A stretch of 64,000 nt of DNA from Natronorubrum daqingense (GTDB lineage: Archaea > Halobacteriota > Halobacteria > Halobacteriales > Natrialbaceae): NCBI RefSeq assembly GCF_001971705.1, contig NZ_CP019327.1, forward strand, positions 2,170,001 to 2,234,000, in the 5' to 3' direction. Of this stretch, positions 42,444 through 51,082 are shown one piece after another (position 1 is the first letter of the stretch; every line of letters begins with the position of its first letter). The notes under the pieces were generated by a model. That model was not told where the DNA came from. It made no database searches and worked only from the letters and a program-made list of their open reading frames with translations. A program made the position numbers and the translations under genes.

Positions 42444-43640
42444 ATGGTCACGACCCTCTCTGCTGACCGACTCGCCGCGTTACTCGACGAGGACGAGGAG
42501 TTCACGCTCGTCGATACGCGTCCCGAAGAGAGCTACAAATCCTGGCACATGCCGGGCGCGCTCCACTTTCCCTTCGGGCCGGAAGAGGAGCTAAACGGGC
42601 GACTCGAGGAGTTCGAGGAGACCGTCGGCGACGCGGAACGCGTCATCACGACCTGTGCGAAGGGGATCTCCTCGGGGAACCTGGCGACCCAACTCGAGTC
42701 GGCGACGGACGAGTACGACGTGCAGACGGTCGACGGCGGGATGGAAGGCTGGAGCGGCGTCTACAGTCACGTCGAAATCGAGACGGACGAACGCGGCGGG
42801 GACGGTCTCACGGTCGTTCAGGTCCAGCGGCGAGCGAAGGGCTGTCTGGGCTACGTCGTCGGCTGTGCCCGATCCGGCGAGGCGGTCGTCGTCGATCCCA
42901 CCGCCGACATCGACGAGTACCAACTCGCCGCCGAAGAAGCCGGGCTGACGATCGCCGGCGTGATCGACACGCACGTTCACGCCGATCACATCTCCGGCGG
43001 CCGGGACCTCGCCGACCGACTCGAGGTCCCCTACTACCTCGGCGAGCGGGCGACCGGACGTGACGTCGAGGTCGAGTTCACGCCCCTCGAGCGAAACGAG
43101 GTGGTGTCGGTCGGCGAGCGCGAGGTGAAAGCCGTTCTCGCGCCGGGGCACACGAGCGAGATGATCAACCTGCTCGTCGACGACGTCGCGCTGTTGAGCG
43201 CCGACACGTTACACGTCGACTCGACGGGACGGACGGAACTCGAGTTCGACGAGAGCGAGTCAGAAGACGACTCGGAATCGAACGACGAACCTGCGAAATC
43301 GGGCGAGACGGGTGCGCGGCTGCTCTACGAATCGCTGCACAGGACGCTCCTCGCCGAACCCGAGAGTATTCTCGTCCTGCCGGGACACGTCACCGTCACC
43401 GCCGACGGCGAGTTCGAACACGGCTCCCCGGGTGAGGCGGTCGAGACGACCATCCGCACGGCGCGAACCGAGATCGATCTGCTCGACCTCGAGGAGGAGG
43501 AGTTCGTCGACCGGATGGCCGACGCGGGCGAGAAGCCGGCGAACTACGAGGAGATCATCGACCTCAATCGCGGGGCGAAAGAGGCACCCCCCGAAGAACG
43601 AACGGAACTCGAACTCGGGCCGAACAACTGCTCGGCCTGA
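42444..43640 (+). CDS. Rhodanese-metallo-beta-lactamase fusion (persulfide dioxygenase-like)
   Basis: Predicted 398 residues. Residues about 1-110 are a rhodanese domain with active-site Cys71 in ITTCAKGISSGN. Residues about 120-345 are a metallo-beta-lactamase domain with THVHADH (His177, His179, Asp181, His182), LAPGHTS and a further LPGHVT. Fusions or pairs of this kind handle sulfane sulfur: the MBL part resembles persulfide dioxygenase (ETHE1-like), oxidising persulfide to sulfite, and the rhodanese part accepts sulfur. Domain order is rhodanese first, opposite to some known fusions. Acidic inserts in the MBL domain are halophile-like. Confidence 0.85.
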   Translation: MVTTLSADRLAALLDEDEEFTLVDTRPEESYKSWHMPGALHFPFGPEEELNGRLEEFEETVGDAERVITTCAKGISSGNLATQLESATDEYDVQTVDGGMEGWSGVYSHVEIETDERGGDGLTVVQVQRRAKGCLGYVVGCARSGEAVVVDPTADIDEYQLAAEEAGLTIAGVIDTHVHADHISGGRDLADRLEVPYYLGERATGRDVEVEFTPLERNEVVSVGEREVKAVLAPGHTSEMINLLVDDVALLSADTLHVDSTGRTELEFDESESEDDSESNDEPAKSGETGARLLYESLHRTLLAEPESILVLPGHVTVTADGEFEHGSPGEAVETTIRTARTEIDLLDLEEEEFVDRMADAGEKPANYEEIIDLNRGAKEAPPEERTELELGPNNCSA

Positions 43641-43723
43641 GAGACTCGAGACCGTGTCACGGGTCGGGCGAACAGTCGGCAAACGGGCCAGTTTCGGAGT
43701 GTCTCCAGCCCGCCTGAAAATTT

Positions 43724-43733
43724 GTTATATACT
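43724..43733 (+). promoter_or_regulatory. TATA-like box for the small zinc-ribbon gene
   Basis: gttatatact lies 32-41 bp before the ATG at 43765 in an AT-rich spot, predicting a short leader. Confidence 0.45.
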
Positions 43734-43764
43734 ACCGAGTCAAAGTTTAGCACGGTGGACGCGA

Positions 43765-43938
43765 ATGCAACTCACAGCGACACGCCAGGTCAAGTGCTAC
43801 CACTGTGATGCACTGACCAGTATCGAAGTTCCCGACGAGGACGTCAACCTCGAGACCAGCCACTCGGTCGCAGCGTTCGGTGAGCAACGGAAAGTAACCT
43901 GTGCGAACGGACACACGTACTGGGTCCACTTCTGCTAA
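43765..43938 (+). CDS. 57-aa zinc-ribbon protein
   Basis: Predicted 57 residues. A CYHC pair at the start and CANGH...C at the end resemble a treble-clef or ribbon zinc site. The small size, the upstream TATA-like box and codon use favour a real gene. Function unknown; it converges with the SnoaL-like gene. Confidence 0.62.
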   Translation: MQLTATRQVKCYHCDALTSIEVPDEDVNLETSHSVAAFGEQRKVTCANGHTYWVHFC

Positions 43939-43960
43939 CGTCTTTTCGGTGCGCCCGCTG

Positions 43961-44284
43961 TTATCGCGAGTACGTCTCGAGCCGCGTGATTCGCCCGTTT
44001 TCGAGGGCGAACACGTCCGCAAACTCGAGCAAGACCGCCCCATCGTTGAGGACCCGACCGCTGACTGCGACGTGATCACCGTCGGCAACGACCCTCTCGA
44101 GGTCGTGGCTGGTGTCGGGATTCGGTCGCTCTTCGCGCATGAACCGGACGAACGCCTCGCGGTTCTCGAACGTTCTGTCGGGGCGACGCTGGACGAACTG
44201 GGGGGAGAGCACGTCCTCGAGCGTCTCGTACTCGTGTTGGTCGAGCGCGTCGTAGTAGCGCCGGACGAGGGCGACCGAGTCCAT
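43961..44284 (-). CDS. SnoaL-like/NTF2-fold protein
   Basis: Predicted 107 residues starting MDSVALVRRYYDALDQHEYE, the typical SnoaL/NTF2-like N-terminal helix and strand. The conserved core includes GDHVAVSGRVLNDGAV and an ENGRITRLETY C-terminal strand. These alpha+beta barrel proteins are small hydrolases, isomerases or binding proteins; no activity can be assigned. Confidence 0.8.
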   Translation of the reverse strand: MDSVALVRRYYDALDQHEYETLEDVLSPQFVQRRPDRTFENREAFVRFMREERPNPDTSHDLERVVADGDHVAVSGRVLNDGAVLLEFADVFALENGRITRLETYSR

Positions 44285-44443
44285 AGTCGAAACGGTTCGA
44301 GCGCGAGCGCCAAAAGCGTGGCACTTCGAGCGACCGTCTCTTCGTCCTGACGTACTCGGAAAACCCGACTCGCCGGTGATCGACCTGCGTCCGATAACTG
44401 ATTACAGCGAACACTTACGCCGGTTCGTGTCAACAGGTAACGT

Positions 44444-46267
44444 ATGGCGTCCGAAGACGGGTTTCACGCGGCAGTCTCGTTGGCCGACCTCGAGGAAACG
44501 GGTCGCGAACTGGTGAGTATCGACGGAACCCCACTCGCCGTGTTTTCCCACGAAGACGAGGTTCGAGCCGTGAACAATCGCTGTCCGCACATGGGATTTC
44601 CGCTGGTCGAAGGGACCGTCGACGACGGCATTCTCACCTGCCACTGGCACCACGCGCGGTTCGAACTCTCCTGTGGCGATACGTTCGATCCGTGGGCCGA
44701 CGACGTCCAGACGTATCCGATCGAGATCCGAGACGGCACCGTCTACGTGAATCCGAATCCAGCGCGCGAGTTGCCGCCCGAAGATCACTGGGCGACGCGC
44801 CTCGAGGCCGGCCTCGAGGAGAACCTTCGACTCGTCACCGCGAAGTCGGCGATCGGACTGCTCGACGCTGGCGTCGACTACCGGGAACCCATGGCGACGA
44901 CCCTCGAGTTCGGGACGCGATACCGGGAGTCCGGTTGGGGTCCCGGCCTCACGATCCTCGGGTGCATGGCGAACGTGATCGACGACCTCGAGGCGATCGA
45001 TCGAAAGCGCGCCCTGTATACGGGCGTTCGCCACGTCGCGAACGACTGTGCGGGTGAACCGCCGCGCTTCGGCCAGCCCTCGTTTTCGACCGAGAACGTC
45101 GACTTCGGCCGATTGAAATCGTGGTTTCGCGACTGCGTCGACGTTCGCGACCGCGACGGTGCCGAACGGTGTCTCCGCACCGCCGTGGCGTCGGGGCGTT
45201 CCGAATCCGAGGTCGCGGAATTGCTCGTCTCCGCCGCGACCGACCACCCCTATCTCTCGACCGGGCACGTCCTCGACTTCGTCAACAAGGCCTTCGAAAG
45301 CCTCGAGCACGTCGGCTGGGAGGCCGCCGACGAGATTCTGCCGAGTCTAATCGAGCCCCTCGTGAGTGCCGATCGCAGCGACGAGCGGTCGTCGTGGCGC
45401 CAACCGGTCGACCTCGTCGCGATCCTCGAAGACGTTTACGGCGGCGACGTAACGGAAACGAGCGGCCTCGAGGAACTGGTCGCGGCGGGTGCGGCCGCGG
45501 AGGCGACCTGGTCGCCGCCCGCCGGGTTCCAGGAGACGCTGCGCAGCGACGATCCCGACGCCATCGTCGACGCGCTCGCCGACGCGGTCAGCGCGGGAGC
45601 GACGGCCGAAGCCCTCGCCGACGAAGTTACCTACGCCGCCGCGACGCGCGTCGCCCAGTTTGGCACTGCGAACGAGTTCAGCGACTGGAACACCGTCCAT
45701 CACACGTTCACGTACGCGAACGCGGTGCAGCAGTCGACACGACGGACGGACGCGGTCGAGTGCTATCGCGGAGTCTTCGACGCGGCCATCTCGGTCTACC
45801 TCGATCGGTTCCTCAACACGCCGCCCGCGCCGATCCCCGAACCCGGTGACAACGACACCGGCCGCGACACGGAGGCGATCCTCGACGACCTCCTCGAGAC
45901 CTTCGACACCGAGGACGACGTGAACGAAGCCGGACGGCTCGTCGCCGAGTTCTACGATTGCGACGGCGATCCTGACGCGCTCCGACGCACGCTGGGCCAC
46001 GGACTGCTGCGCGAAGACGCTGGGTTCCACACGCTCCAAAACCTCGAGGCGGCGTTCCGACAGGCCGAACTCGCCGAGGAACGGGCGAACGACGGCGAGG
46101 ACGCTCGAGACGGCGAGTCGACGATCGACCTCGAGCAGCGACGTCGAGTCCCGCTGATCGCGAGCGCCCGCTATATGGCCGCGCACTTCCCGACTCGACG
46201 CGAGGCGGATCAGACGTTCTCCATCGCGGTGCGTCTGAATCGCGGCGAGACGATTCACGAAGCCTGA
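44444..46267 (+). CDS. Rieske [2Fe-2S] domain fused to a large helical domain
   Basis: Predicted 607 residues. Residues about 1-115 are a Rieske domain: CPHMGF with Cys47 and His49, and CHWHH with Cys66 and His69, the [2Fe-2S] ligands. The remaining 490 residues are mostly helical with acidic linkers, and include a [15 protein letters not shown] stretch near 419 with a His pair, and [10 protein letters not shown] near 196. I recognise no family for this part with certainty. The whole looks like a soluble oxygenase- or dehydrogenase-type enzyme with its own Rieske electron carrier; I would not call it an aromatic dioxygenase, because the catalytic domain is different. A tsr3 gene follows. Confidence 0.72.
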   Translation: MASEDGFHAAVSLADLEETGRELVSIDGTPLAVFSHEDEVRAVNNRCPHMGFPLVEGTVDDGILTCHWHHARFELSCGDTFDPWADDVQTYPIEIRDGTVYVNPNPARELPPEDHWATRLEAGLEENLRLVTAKSAIGLLDAGVDYREPMATTLEFGTRYRESGWGPGLTILGCMANVIDDLEAIDRKRALYTGVRHVANDCAGEPPRFGQPSFSTENVDFGRLKSWFRDCVDVRDRDGAERCLRTAVASGRSESEVAELLVSAATDHPYLSTGHVLDFVNKAFESLEHVGWEAADEILPSLIEPLVSADRSDERSSWRQPVDLVAILEDVYGGDVTETSGLEELVAAGAAAEATWSPPAGFQETLRSDDPDAIVDALADAVSAGATAEALADEVTYAAATRVAQFGTANEFSDWNTVHHTFTYANAVQQSTRRTDAVECYRGVFDAAISVYLDRFLNTPPAPIPEPGDNDTGRDTEAILDDLLETFDTEDDVNEAGRLVAEFYDCDGDPDALRRTLGHGLLREDAGFHTLQNLEAAFRQAELAEERANDGEDARDGESTIDLEQRRRVPLIASARYMAAHFPTRREADQTFSIAVRLNRGETIHEA

Positions 46268-46383
46268 GTCGGGACTCGGAACCCCTCGCGTCGCTCGCCT
46301 CCCCGGCCGACCGAGATGTCGTGCTCGAGGCGGTGGCCACGGTTATCGACTGGCTTTTCCCGGGTCCGATCGTATTCGAGGCC

Positions 46384-46920
46384 GTGGAGTGTCACGTCTA
46401 CTACGAGGGCGACGACGACCCGAAGAAGTGTACCGCCCGTCGACTCGAGAAGTTCGACGAGGCGACGCTCTACCGACGGATGGAGCAAGTGCCCTACGGC
46501 GTCGTCTTGAATCCCCACGCCGAGCAGGCGCTCTCGCCGGCCGACCTCGAGGACGGACTCGGGACGCTCGTGGCACTCGATTGTTCCTGGGAGTCCGCCG
46601 AAGCGGCCTCGTTTCGGATGAACGGCGTCCACCGGGCGCTCCCCTTCCTCGTCGCGGCGAATCCGATCAACTACGGTCGCCCGTTTCAGCTGACGACCGT
46701 CGAAGCCCTCGCCGGGGCGTGCTGTATCTTCGACCGTTACGAGCGGGCCGAAGCGCTCCTCGAGCCGTTTCGCTGGGGCGAGACGTTTCTGACGCTCAAC
46801 GAAGAGCCCCTGCGACGCTACAGCGAGTGTGGCGACTCGAGTGACGTCGTCGCCGTTCAAGACGAGTATCTGGCAGACGAGGACCCTGCCGACGAGTCGA
46901 CTGCGACGGACGGCTCCTGA
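46384..46920 (+). CDS. tsr3: 18S/16S rRNA aminocarboxypropyltransferase Tsr3-like
   Basis: Predicted 178 residues with the family signatures [31 protein letters not shown] and [12 protein letters not shown]. Tsr3 adds the 3-amino-3-carboxypropyl group to a modified uridine near the small-subunit rRNA decoding site. I prefer GTG 46384, which begins right before the conserved HVYYEGDDD strand, over GTG 46321, which adds 21 unconserved residues. It follows the Rieske gene after 116 bp and precedes the L40e gene. Confidence 0.82.
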   Translation: MECHVYYEGDDDPKKCTARRLEKFDEATLYRRMEQVPYGVVLNPHAEQALSPADLEDGLGTLVALDCSWESAEAASFRMNGVHRALPFLVAANPINYGRPFQLTTVEALAGACCIFDRYERAEALLEPFRWGETFLTLNEEPLRRYSECGDSSDVVAVQDEYLADEDPADESTATDGS

Positions 46921-46977
46921 GCCGGATTCGGCTCCCTTTGCGATCAACGGCCCCGGCGGAGTGTCGGACCACAGCGG

Positions 46978-46985
46978 TTATATGG
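46978..46985 (+). promoter_or_regulatory. TATA-like box for rpl40e
   Basis: ttatatgg lies 22-29 bp before the L40e ATG at 47007, consistent with leaderless transcription. Confidence 0.55.
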
Positions 46986-47006
46986 TCGACAGGCTAACGA
47001 AGCGAT

Positions 47007-47156
47007 ATGGCCAGTTTCGACGCCGCAGAAAAACGAACGCTAGAGAAAATGATCTGCATGCGCTGTAACGCCCGTAACTCCCAGAGTGCGGACAGTTGCC
47101 GCAAGTGCGGTTACAAGAACCTCCGACCGAAGGCGAAAGAAGCCCGCGCAGCATAA
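47007..47156 (+). CDS. rpl40e: 50S ribosomal protein L40e
   Basis: Predicted 49 residues from ATG 47007 to TAA 47154-47156. It is basic, unlike its neighbours, with a zinc-finger pair of pairs: Cys17 and Cys20 (ICMRC), and Cys31 and Cys34 (CRKC), then [15 protein letters not shown]. This is the short archaeal L40e of the large ribosomal subunit. The gene is easily missed because of its length. A TATA-like box 22-29 bp upstream makes it leaderless. Confidence 0.9.
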   Translation: MASFDAAEKRTLEKMICMRCNARNSQSADSCRKCGYKNLRPKAKEARAA

Positions 47157-47280
47157 TCCGACGGCAACGGTCTTTTCGACTTCTCACAACACTTACGACC
47201 GACAGGACTCCGTTCGATTCGCGTCGTGTGCCAGCGACGCGGAGCGGGTCACACGGTGGATACTCGTCCGCCAGCACGTC

Positions 47281-47700
47281 TCAGTCGACGGATACGGAAA
47301 CTCCCTCGAGAGTCGCACACGCCGCGAGAAGCGGCGGCAATTCGGTGTAACAGCGTCGATAACGGACCATCTGGCTTCGGGTGTCGTACTCGACGATACC
47401 CGCGCCCGCCAGTTTTGGCAGAGTACCGTGTACGAGTGCGGTGTGGACGGCATCGAAGTCGCCGCCTCCGTGCTCGAGTGACGGTCGTTCCTGGTACTCT
47501 CTCAGAAGGTACTGGGTCAATTCCTCGACCGTCGCAACCTCGTGTTCGAGCAAATAGTACAGGGCAAACCGACGATGGCAGTTCGACAGAACGTCCAAGA
47601 GGAGTCCCAACCGACGATACGTCTCCGTTCCCCCATCCACGGATGATAGTAACTCACACCCTCCGTCAGTGCTGGACCCGTCGCTCTTGTCGTGAGCCAT
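47281..47700 (-). CDS. Haloarchaeal winged-helix regulator-like protein
   Basis: Predicted 139 residues. The central LLDVLSNCHRRFALYYLLEH, a helical VATVEELTQYLL and a strand-wing end (VEYDTRSQMVRYRR) match the haloarchaeal winged-helix family (DUF7344-like in my recollection). It likely binds DNA as a transcription regulator. Target unknown. ATG 47700; a second ATG at 47721 is possible. It lies convergent to the L40e gene. Confidence 0.65.
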   Translation of the reverse strand: MAHDKSDGSSTDGGCELLSSVDGGTETYRRLGLLLDVLSNCHRRFALYYLLEHEVATVEELTQYLLREYQERPSLEHGGGDFDAVHTALVHGTLPKLAGAGIVEYDTRSQMVRYRRCYTELPPLLAACATLEGVSVSVD

Positions 47701-47927
47701 GCACACTAAAAATTGCCGCAATACCGTATTCTTTTCGGTAGTTGAACAGGTCCTAACGGTACACGACGGTGAAAGCCATCTGACAACTGTTGCACGATCG
47801 AGTTGGCGTCGAAGTCGTGACCTCGCGTGAACGGTTTACTCGAGAACCGTTCTGACGATGAACGGATGCGTCTGAACGGTGCGTGAGTGTCTCCGAGGAG
47901 CTGACGCTCGTTCGGCAGGAGACTCAC

Positions 47928-48539
47928 TCACTCGTCGGGGTACTTCGGCTGGCGCTCGCTCGCTCGCTCGAGAGCGGTTTCGACGACGTCCCGGACATCG
48001 CCGTGAAAGATGCCGCCGTGACCGGCGTACATGTGTTCGATTCCGTCGGGCAGCCGCTCGAGGAGTGTCTCGATGCTCTCGATGAGCCGCTCGCGGGATT
48101 GCCCTGCCATGTCCGTCCGACCGAAACTGCCGTAGTCGAACGCGCCGTCGTCGTGGACCACGACGTCACCCGAGAAGAGCGACGACTCGGAGACGAACGA
48201 GACGTGGTCGTCCGCGTGGCCGGGCGTGTAAACCACGTCGAAGTCGTCGTCGCCGATCGACACCGTGTCGCCGTCGCGAATCTCCTGCGTCCGCGTCGGA
48301 TGGTCGTCGTAGGCGTACACGTCCGGATCGAAGGCGTCGACGACGGCCTCGAGTTGGGCGACGTGATCGCCGTGTTGGTGGGTGAGAACGACGCTATCGA
48401 CCTCGTCCGTGTACAACTGGATCTCGTCGACGACGCCGTCCCACGCGCCGGCGTCGACGAGCGTCGTCTCCTCGCCGAGGACGAGAAAGGCGTTGCAGGT
48501 GAACGTCTCCGCATCTGCCGTGACGTGATGAACGTCCAT
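47928..48539 (-). CDS. Metallo-beta-lactamase-fold hydrolase
   Basis: Predicted 203 residues. The metal-binding HQHGDH is in VVLTHQHGDHVA near 55, with YTPGHADDHV, LFSGDVVV and YAGHGGIFHGD further along. This is the glyoxalase II-like group. Substrate unknown; lactamase activity is not implied. ATG 48539. A small DUF5786-type gene is divergent. Confidence 0.82.
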   Translation of the reverse strand: MDVHHVTADAETFTCNAFLVLGEETTLVDAGAWDGVVDEIQLYTDEVDSVVLTHQHGDHVAQLEAVVDAFDPDVYAYDDHPTRTQEIRDGDTVSIGDDDFDVVYTPGHADDHVSFVSESSLFSGDVVVHDDGAFDYGSFGRTDMAGQSRERLIESIETLLERLPDGIEHMYAGHGGIFHGDVRDVVETALERASERQPKYPDE

Positions 48540-48686
48540 ACGTGGCGACTCGAGGGCCGGCCTCAAAATGGTGCCGTCCGGAGGGGGACGACCGAGGGCG
48601 CACAGGGAGTGGCGTGGTCGTTGAGGGAGGAGTGTGAACGAACTGACCACGAGATTTTTTACCCGGAAAGACGTAGTGATGCCCGT

Positions 48687-48860
48687 ATGGGTTTCGGGAG
48701 TTACGACGAATCTGAGCAACAGGAAGTGGACGCAGATTTTGACGACGAGGAAGCGGTACAATCCGGTGAAAACAACCACGACGGGACGATCGAGTTCGAA
48801 AATGGTGCCTCGAGCGACGAGTTACTCGATCGACTCGAGGACATCAAAGACGAGGAGTGA
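48687..48860 (+). CDS. DUF5786-family small acidic protein
   Basis: Predicted 57 residues beginning MGFGSYDESEQQEVDADFDD, which I recall as the haloarchaeal DUF5786 N-terminus. The rest is acidic and probably disordered or helical. Its TGA overlaps the following ATG by one base, so it is translationally coupled to the DUF99 gene. Confidence 0.75.
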   Translation: MGFGSYDESEQQEVDADFDDEEAVQSGENNHDGTIEFENGASSDELLDRLEDIKDEE

Positions 48861-49438
48861 TGAAGCCCGGGGTGCGGGCGCTGGGAATCGCCGAATCGGT
48901 CGGGCCGAGCGACGAGCGAAGCACCCTCGCCGGCGTTGTCGTCCGTCGTGATCGAGTCGTCGAAGACGCCGCCTTTCGGTCGTGTGCTGTCGGTGGAACC
49001 GACGCGACGGACGCCGTCTGCTCGCTGCTCGAGGAGTGTATCCGACCGGACGTCCGGTACGTGCTCGTCGGCAGCGTCGCCCCCGCGTGGTACAACCTTC
49101 TCGACCTCACACACATCCATCAGAGAGCCGACCGGCCAGTGATCGCCGTCACGTTCGAAGAGAGCGACGGCCTCGAGTCGGGACTCCGCGATGCCTTCAG
49201 CGGTGCGTCTCTCGAGGACAGACTCGAGCGCTACCGCGCGCTCCCAGCGCGTCGGCCCGTCTCGGTCAACGACGAGACGGTCTACGTTCGTCACCTCGGC
49301 TGTGATGCGAGCGACGCCGCGACGGTCGTGCGAGCGTTCACTCCCGAGGGCGGGCGACCGGAGCCGATTCGGGTCGCGAGCGCGCTCGCTCGAGCGGGGA
49401 ATCAGTACGCGGGCCGGCGCTCTCGTCTCGAGAAGTGA
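48860..49438 (+). CDS. DUF99 family protein (endonuclease V-like fold)
   Basis: Predicted 192 residues with the family pattern GIAESVGPSDERSTLAGVVV, a RPVIAVTFEES strand and a C-terminal RVASALARAGNQYAG. DUF99 is related to endonuclease V, but key acidic residues cannot be confirmed by eye and enzymatic activity is unproven. Starts at ATG 48860 overlapping the preceding stop. Confidence 0.8.
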   Translation: MKPGVRALGIAESVGPSDERSTLAGVVVRRDRVVEDAAFRSCAVGGTDATDAVCSLLEECIRPDVRYVLVGSVAPAWYNLLDLTHIHQRADRPVIAVTFEESDGLESGLRDAFSGASLEDRLERYRALPARRPVSVNDETVYVRHLGCDASDAATVVRAFTPEGGRPEPIRVASALARAGNQYAGRRSRLEK

Positions 49439-49458
49439 CGGCAATTGGTCGCGAAGAA

Positions 49459-49665
49459 TTAATCGTCGCTTGGCTCTGCGTCGGGCGTGGCCGAGGCGGC
49501 GACTCCGCTCGTCTGACCGCCCCACGAGGAGAAGACGGGAGCGAGTGCGAAGGCGACCATCCCGAGGACGAAGACGGCAAGCATGACGCTTGCGACGACG
49601 GCGATACCGTACGTTGGGTCGAACGGAACGATACTCGCGACGGTTCCACTTGCAGCGAGGGTCAT
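49459..49665 (-). CDS. Small single-pass membrane protein
   Basis: Predicted 68 residues. One membrane helix (about 22-44, AVVASVMLAVFVLGMVAFALAPV) is followed by a Ser/Ala/Asp-rich C-terminus. The N-terminal residues are polar and Pro-rich. Convergent with DUF99 gene (20-bp gap). No family recognised. Confidence 0.6.
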   Translation of the reverse strand: MTLAASGTVASIVPFDPTYGIAVVASVMLAVFVLGMVAFALAPVFSSWGGQTSGVAASATPDAEPSDD

Positions 49666-49865
49666 TGGTGCTCTAATCGTCCGTTACTTCCCAGCGCATA
49701 TGAGAATTTCTGTGTCAACCCACGGATGTATACTGGTATCTAGTAGCATGCTTGTGTGAGTCAAACGCACCACGAAGAGATGGTGCGTCGCCACTGAGGA
49801 GAGACGAAAATCGCATAGTATAGCTGAGGTGTAGAATATCGGTCGACTAGCGAAGCCGACGAGCG

Positions 49866-50930
49866 TTACAACCGCTGAACCGCACCGATCGCACTCGAGA
49901 GCGGCGGCGCGTCGAACAGTTCGTGCCCGGTGTAGGCGTTTGCCCCGGCACAGTAGAGGTTGCGAGCGAGTTCGATCACGTCGTCCTCGAGCGGGTCTGG
50001 CTCCGCCTCACAGAGCGATTTCCAGTCCGCGACGTCGCTCTCTCTGGCTTCGGCCTTCGCGTCTTTGACGGCCTGAACCCACTCCGGCTGGGTTCGCTTG
50101 TGATACTGTCGAAGAACCTCTTTGGAGAGTTGGGTCCCTTCGTAGCTGAATCGGTTCTCGTCGAAGGTGCCCACGACGTCGGCGACGCGAACCTCGCCGC
50201 TCACGGGCCCGTTGGCCCGTTCGCCATCGGCGGCAGCAGCCGCCCCGTAGTACAGACATTCGATCTTGCCATCCTCGTGGACCAGATCGGCCGATTCGGC
50301 TTGCTCGGTGATGACTCGGTTGACCTCACGAGCGAGCGACTCGAGGTCCGAAATAGCGGCGCGGCCGGCGATGGCGTCGGCTTCCTCGCGTGCGAGGTAG
50401 CGGTCGCCCTCCTCGTACTTCGTCGAGAATTCGACGATCGGCTCCTCGAGTTCGACGACTCCTTCCGGCCACTCGTCGAAGTCGAGACCGTGATCGGACG
50501 GGTCGGTCCGTCGTCGCAGACTCGAGCCGATAGGGACCCGATTCCGGAAGACGATCTCGAGGGGAATCAGGTAGTTCTCGCCGGCCGCCTCGTGATAGTG
50601 GTCGTAGTCGTACTCGCGGCCGTCGTTCGGCAGGTCGGGCACCTGCGTGAGGTCGATGGCCATCTCCCAGGGCGGACGCGACGCCTCCTCGAGGGGGACG
50701 ACTTCGCCTTGCTCGAGGACGCCGCGGTAGTGAGTCGGGACGCCCTCGGACTCGAGCAGTTCGAAGTTGTACGCCCCCATCGCACAGAGGCTCGCTCCCT
50801 TCTCGGGGATCTGATCGGGCATCTTCCCCCAGTCGAAGACCGAGTACGCGTCGGTGAAGACGAACGTCCCCCGGCCGAGTTCGTCGGCCGTCGCCGCCTC
50901 GTCGATGCGGAACTCCTTGACGCTCGTCAC
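49866..50930 (-). CDS. purC: Phosphoribosylaminoimidazolesuccinocarboxamide synthase
   Basis: Predicted 354 residues. SAICAR-synthetase features include [21 protein letters not shown] (start), the [25 protein letters not shown] loop (read here in parts) and [19 protein letters not shown], with a [17 protein letters not shown] strand-turn near 255. It ligates aspartate to CAIR in purine synthesis. It is longer than bacterial PurC (about 240) but matches archaeal/haloarchaeal members. GTG 50930 gives the conserved start MTSVKEF; another GTG nine bases upstream is possible. Confidence 0.85.
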   Translation of the reverse strand: MTSVKEFRIDEAATADELGRGTFVFTDAYSVFDWGKMPDQIPEKGASLCAMGAYNFELLESEGVPTHYRGVLEQGEVVPLEEASRPPWEMAIDLTQVPDLPNDGREYDYDHYHEAAGENYLIPLEIVFRNRVPIGSSLRRRTDPSDHGLDFDEWPEGVVELEEPIVEFSTKYEEGDRYLAREEADAIAGRAAISDLESLAREVNRVITEQAESADLVHEDGKIECLYYGAAAAADGERANGPVSGEVRVADVVGTFDENRFSYEGTQLSKEVLRQYHKRTQPEWVQAVKDAKAEARESDVADWKSLCEAEPDPLEDDVIELARNLYCAGANAYTGHELFDAPPLSSAIGAVQRL

Positions 50931-51082
50931 GTGTGACACCTCTGATCGTGACCGCCGCCGCAGTTCATACCTCAGTTGCCGTGTCCGGACCGTAAGAAGG
51001 TTTCAGTATCTGTCGCGGACTCGAGTGATCGAGGGCGAAACACCGTCACGGACGGCCTACCGTTGTCGGGACACGACTGCCG

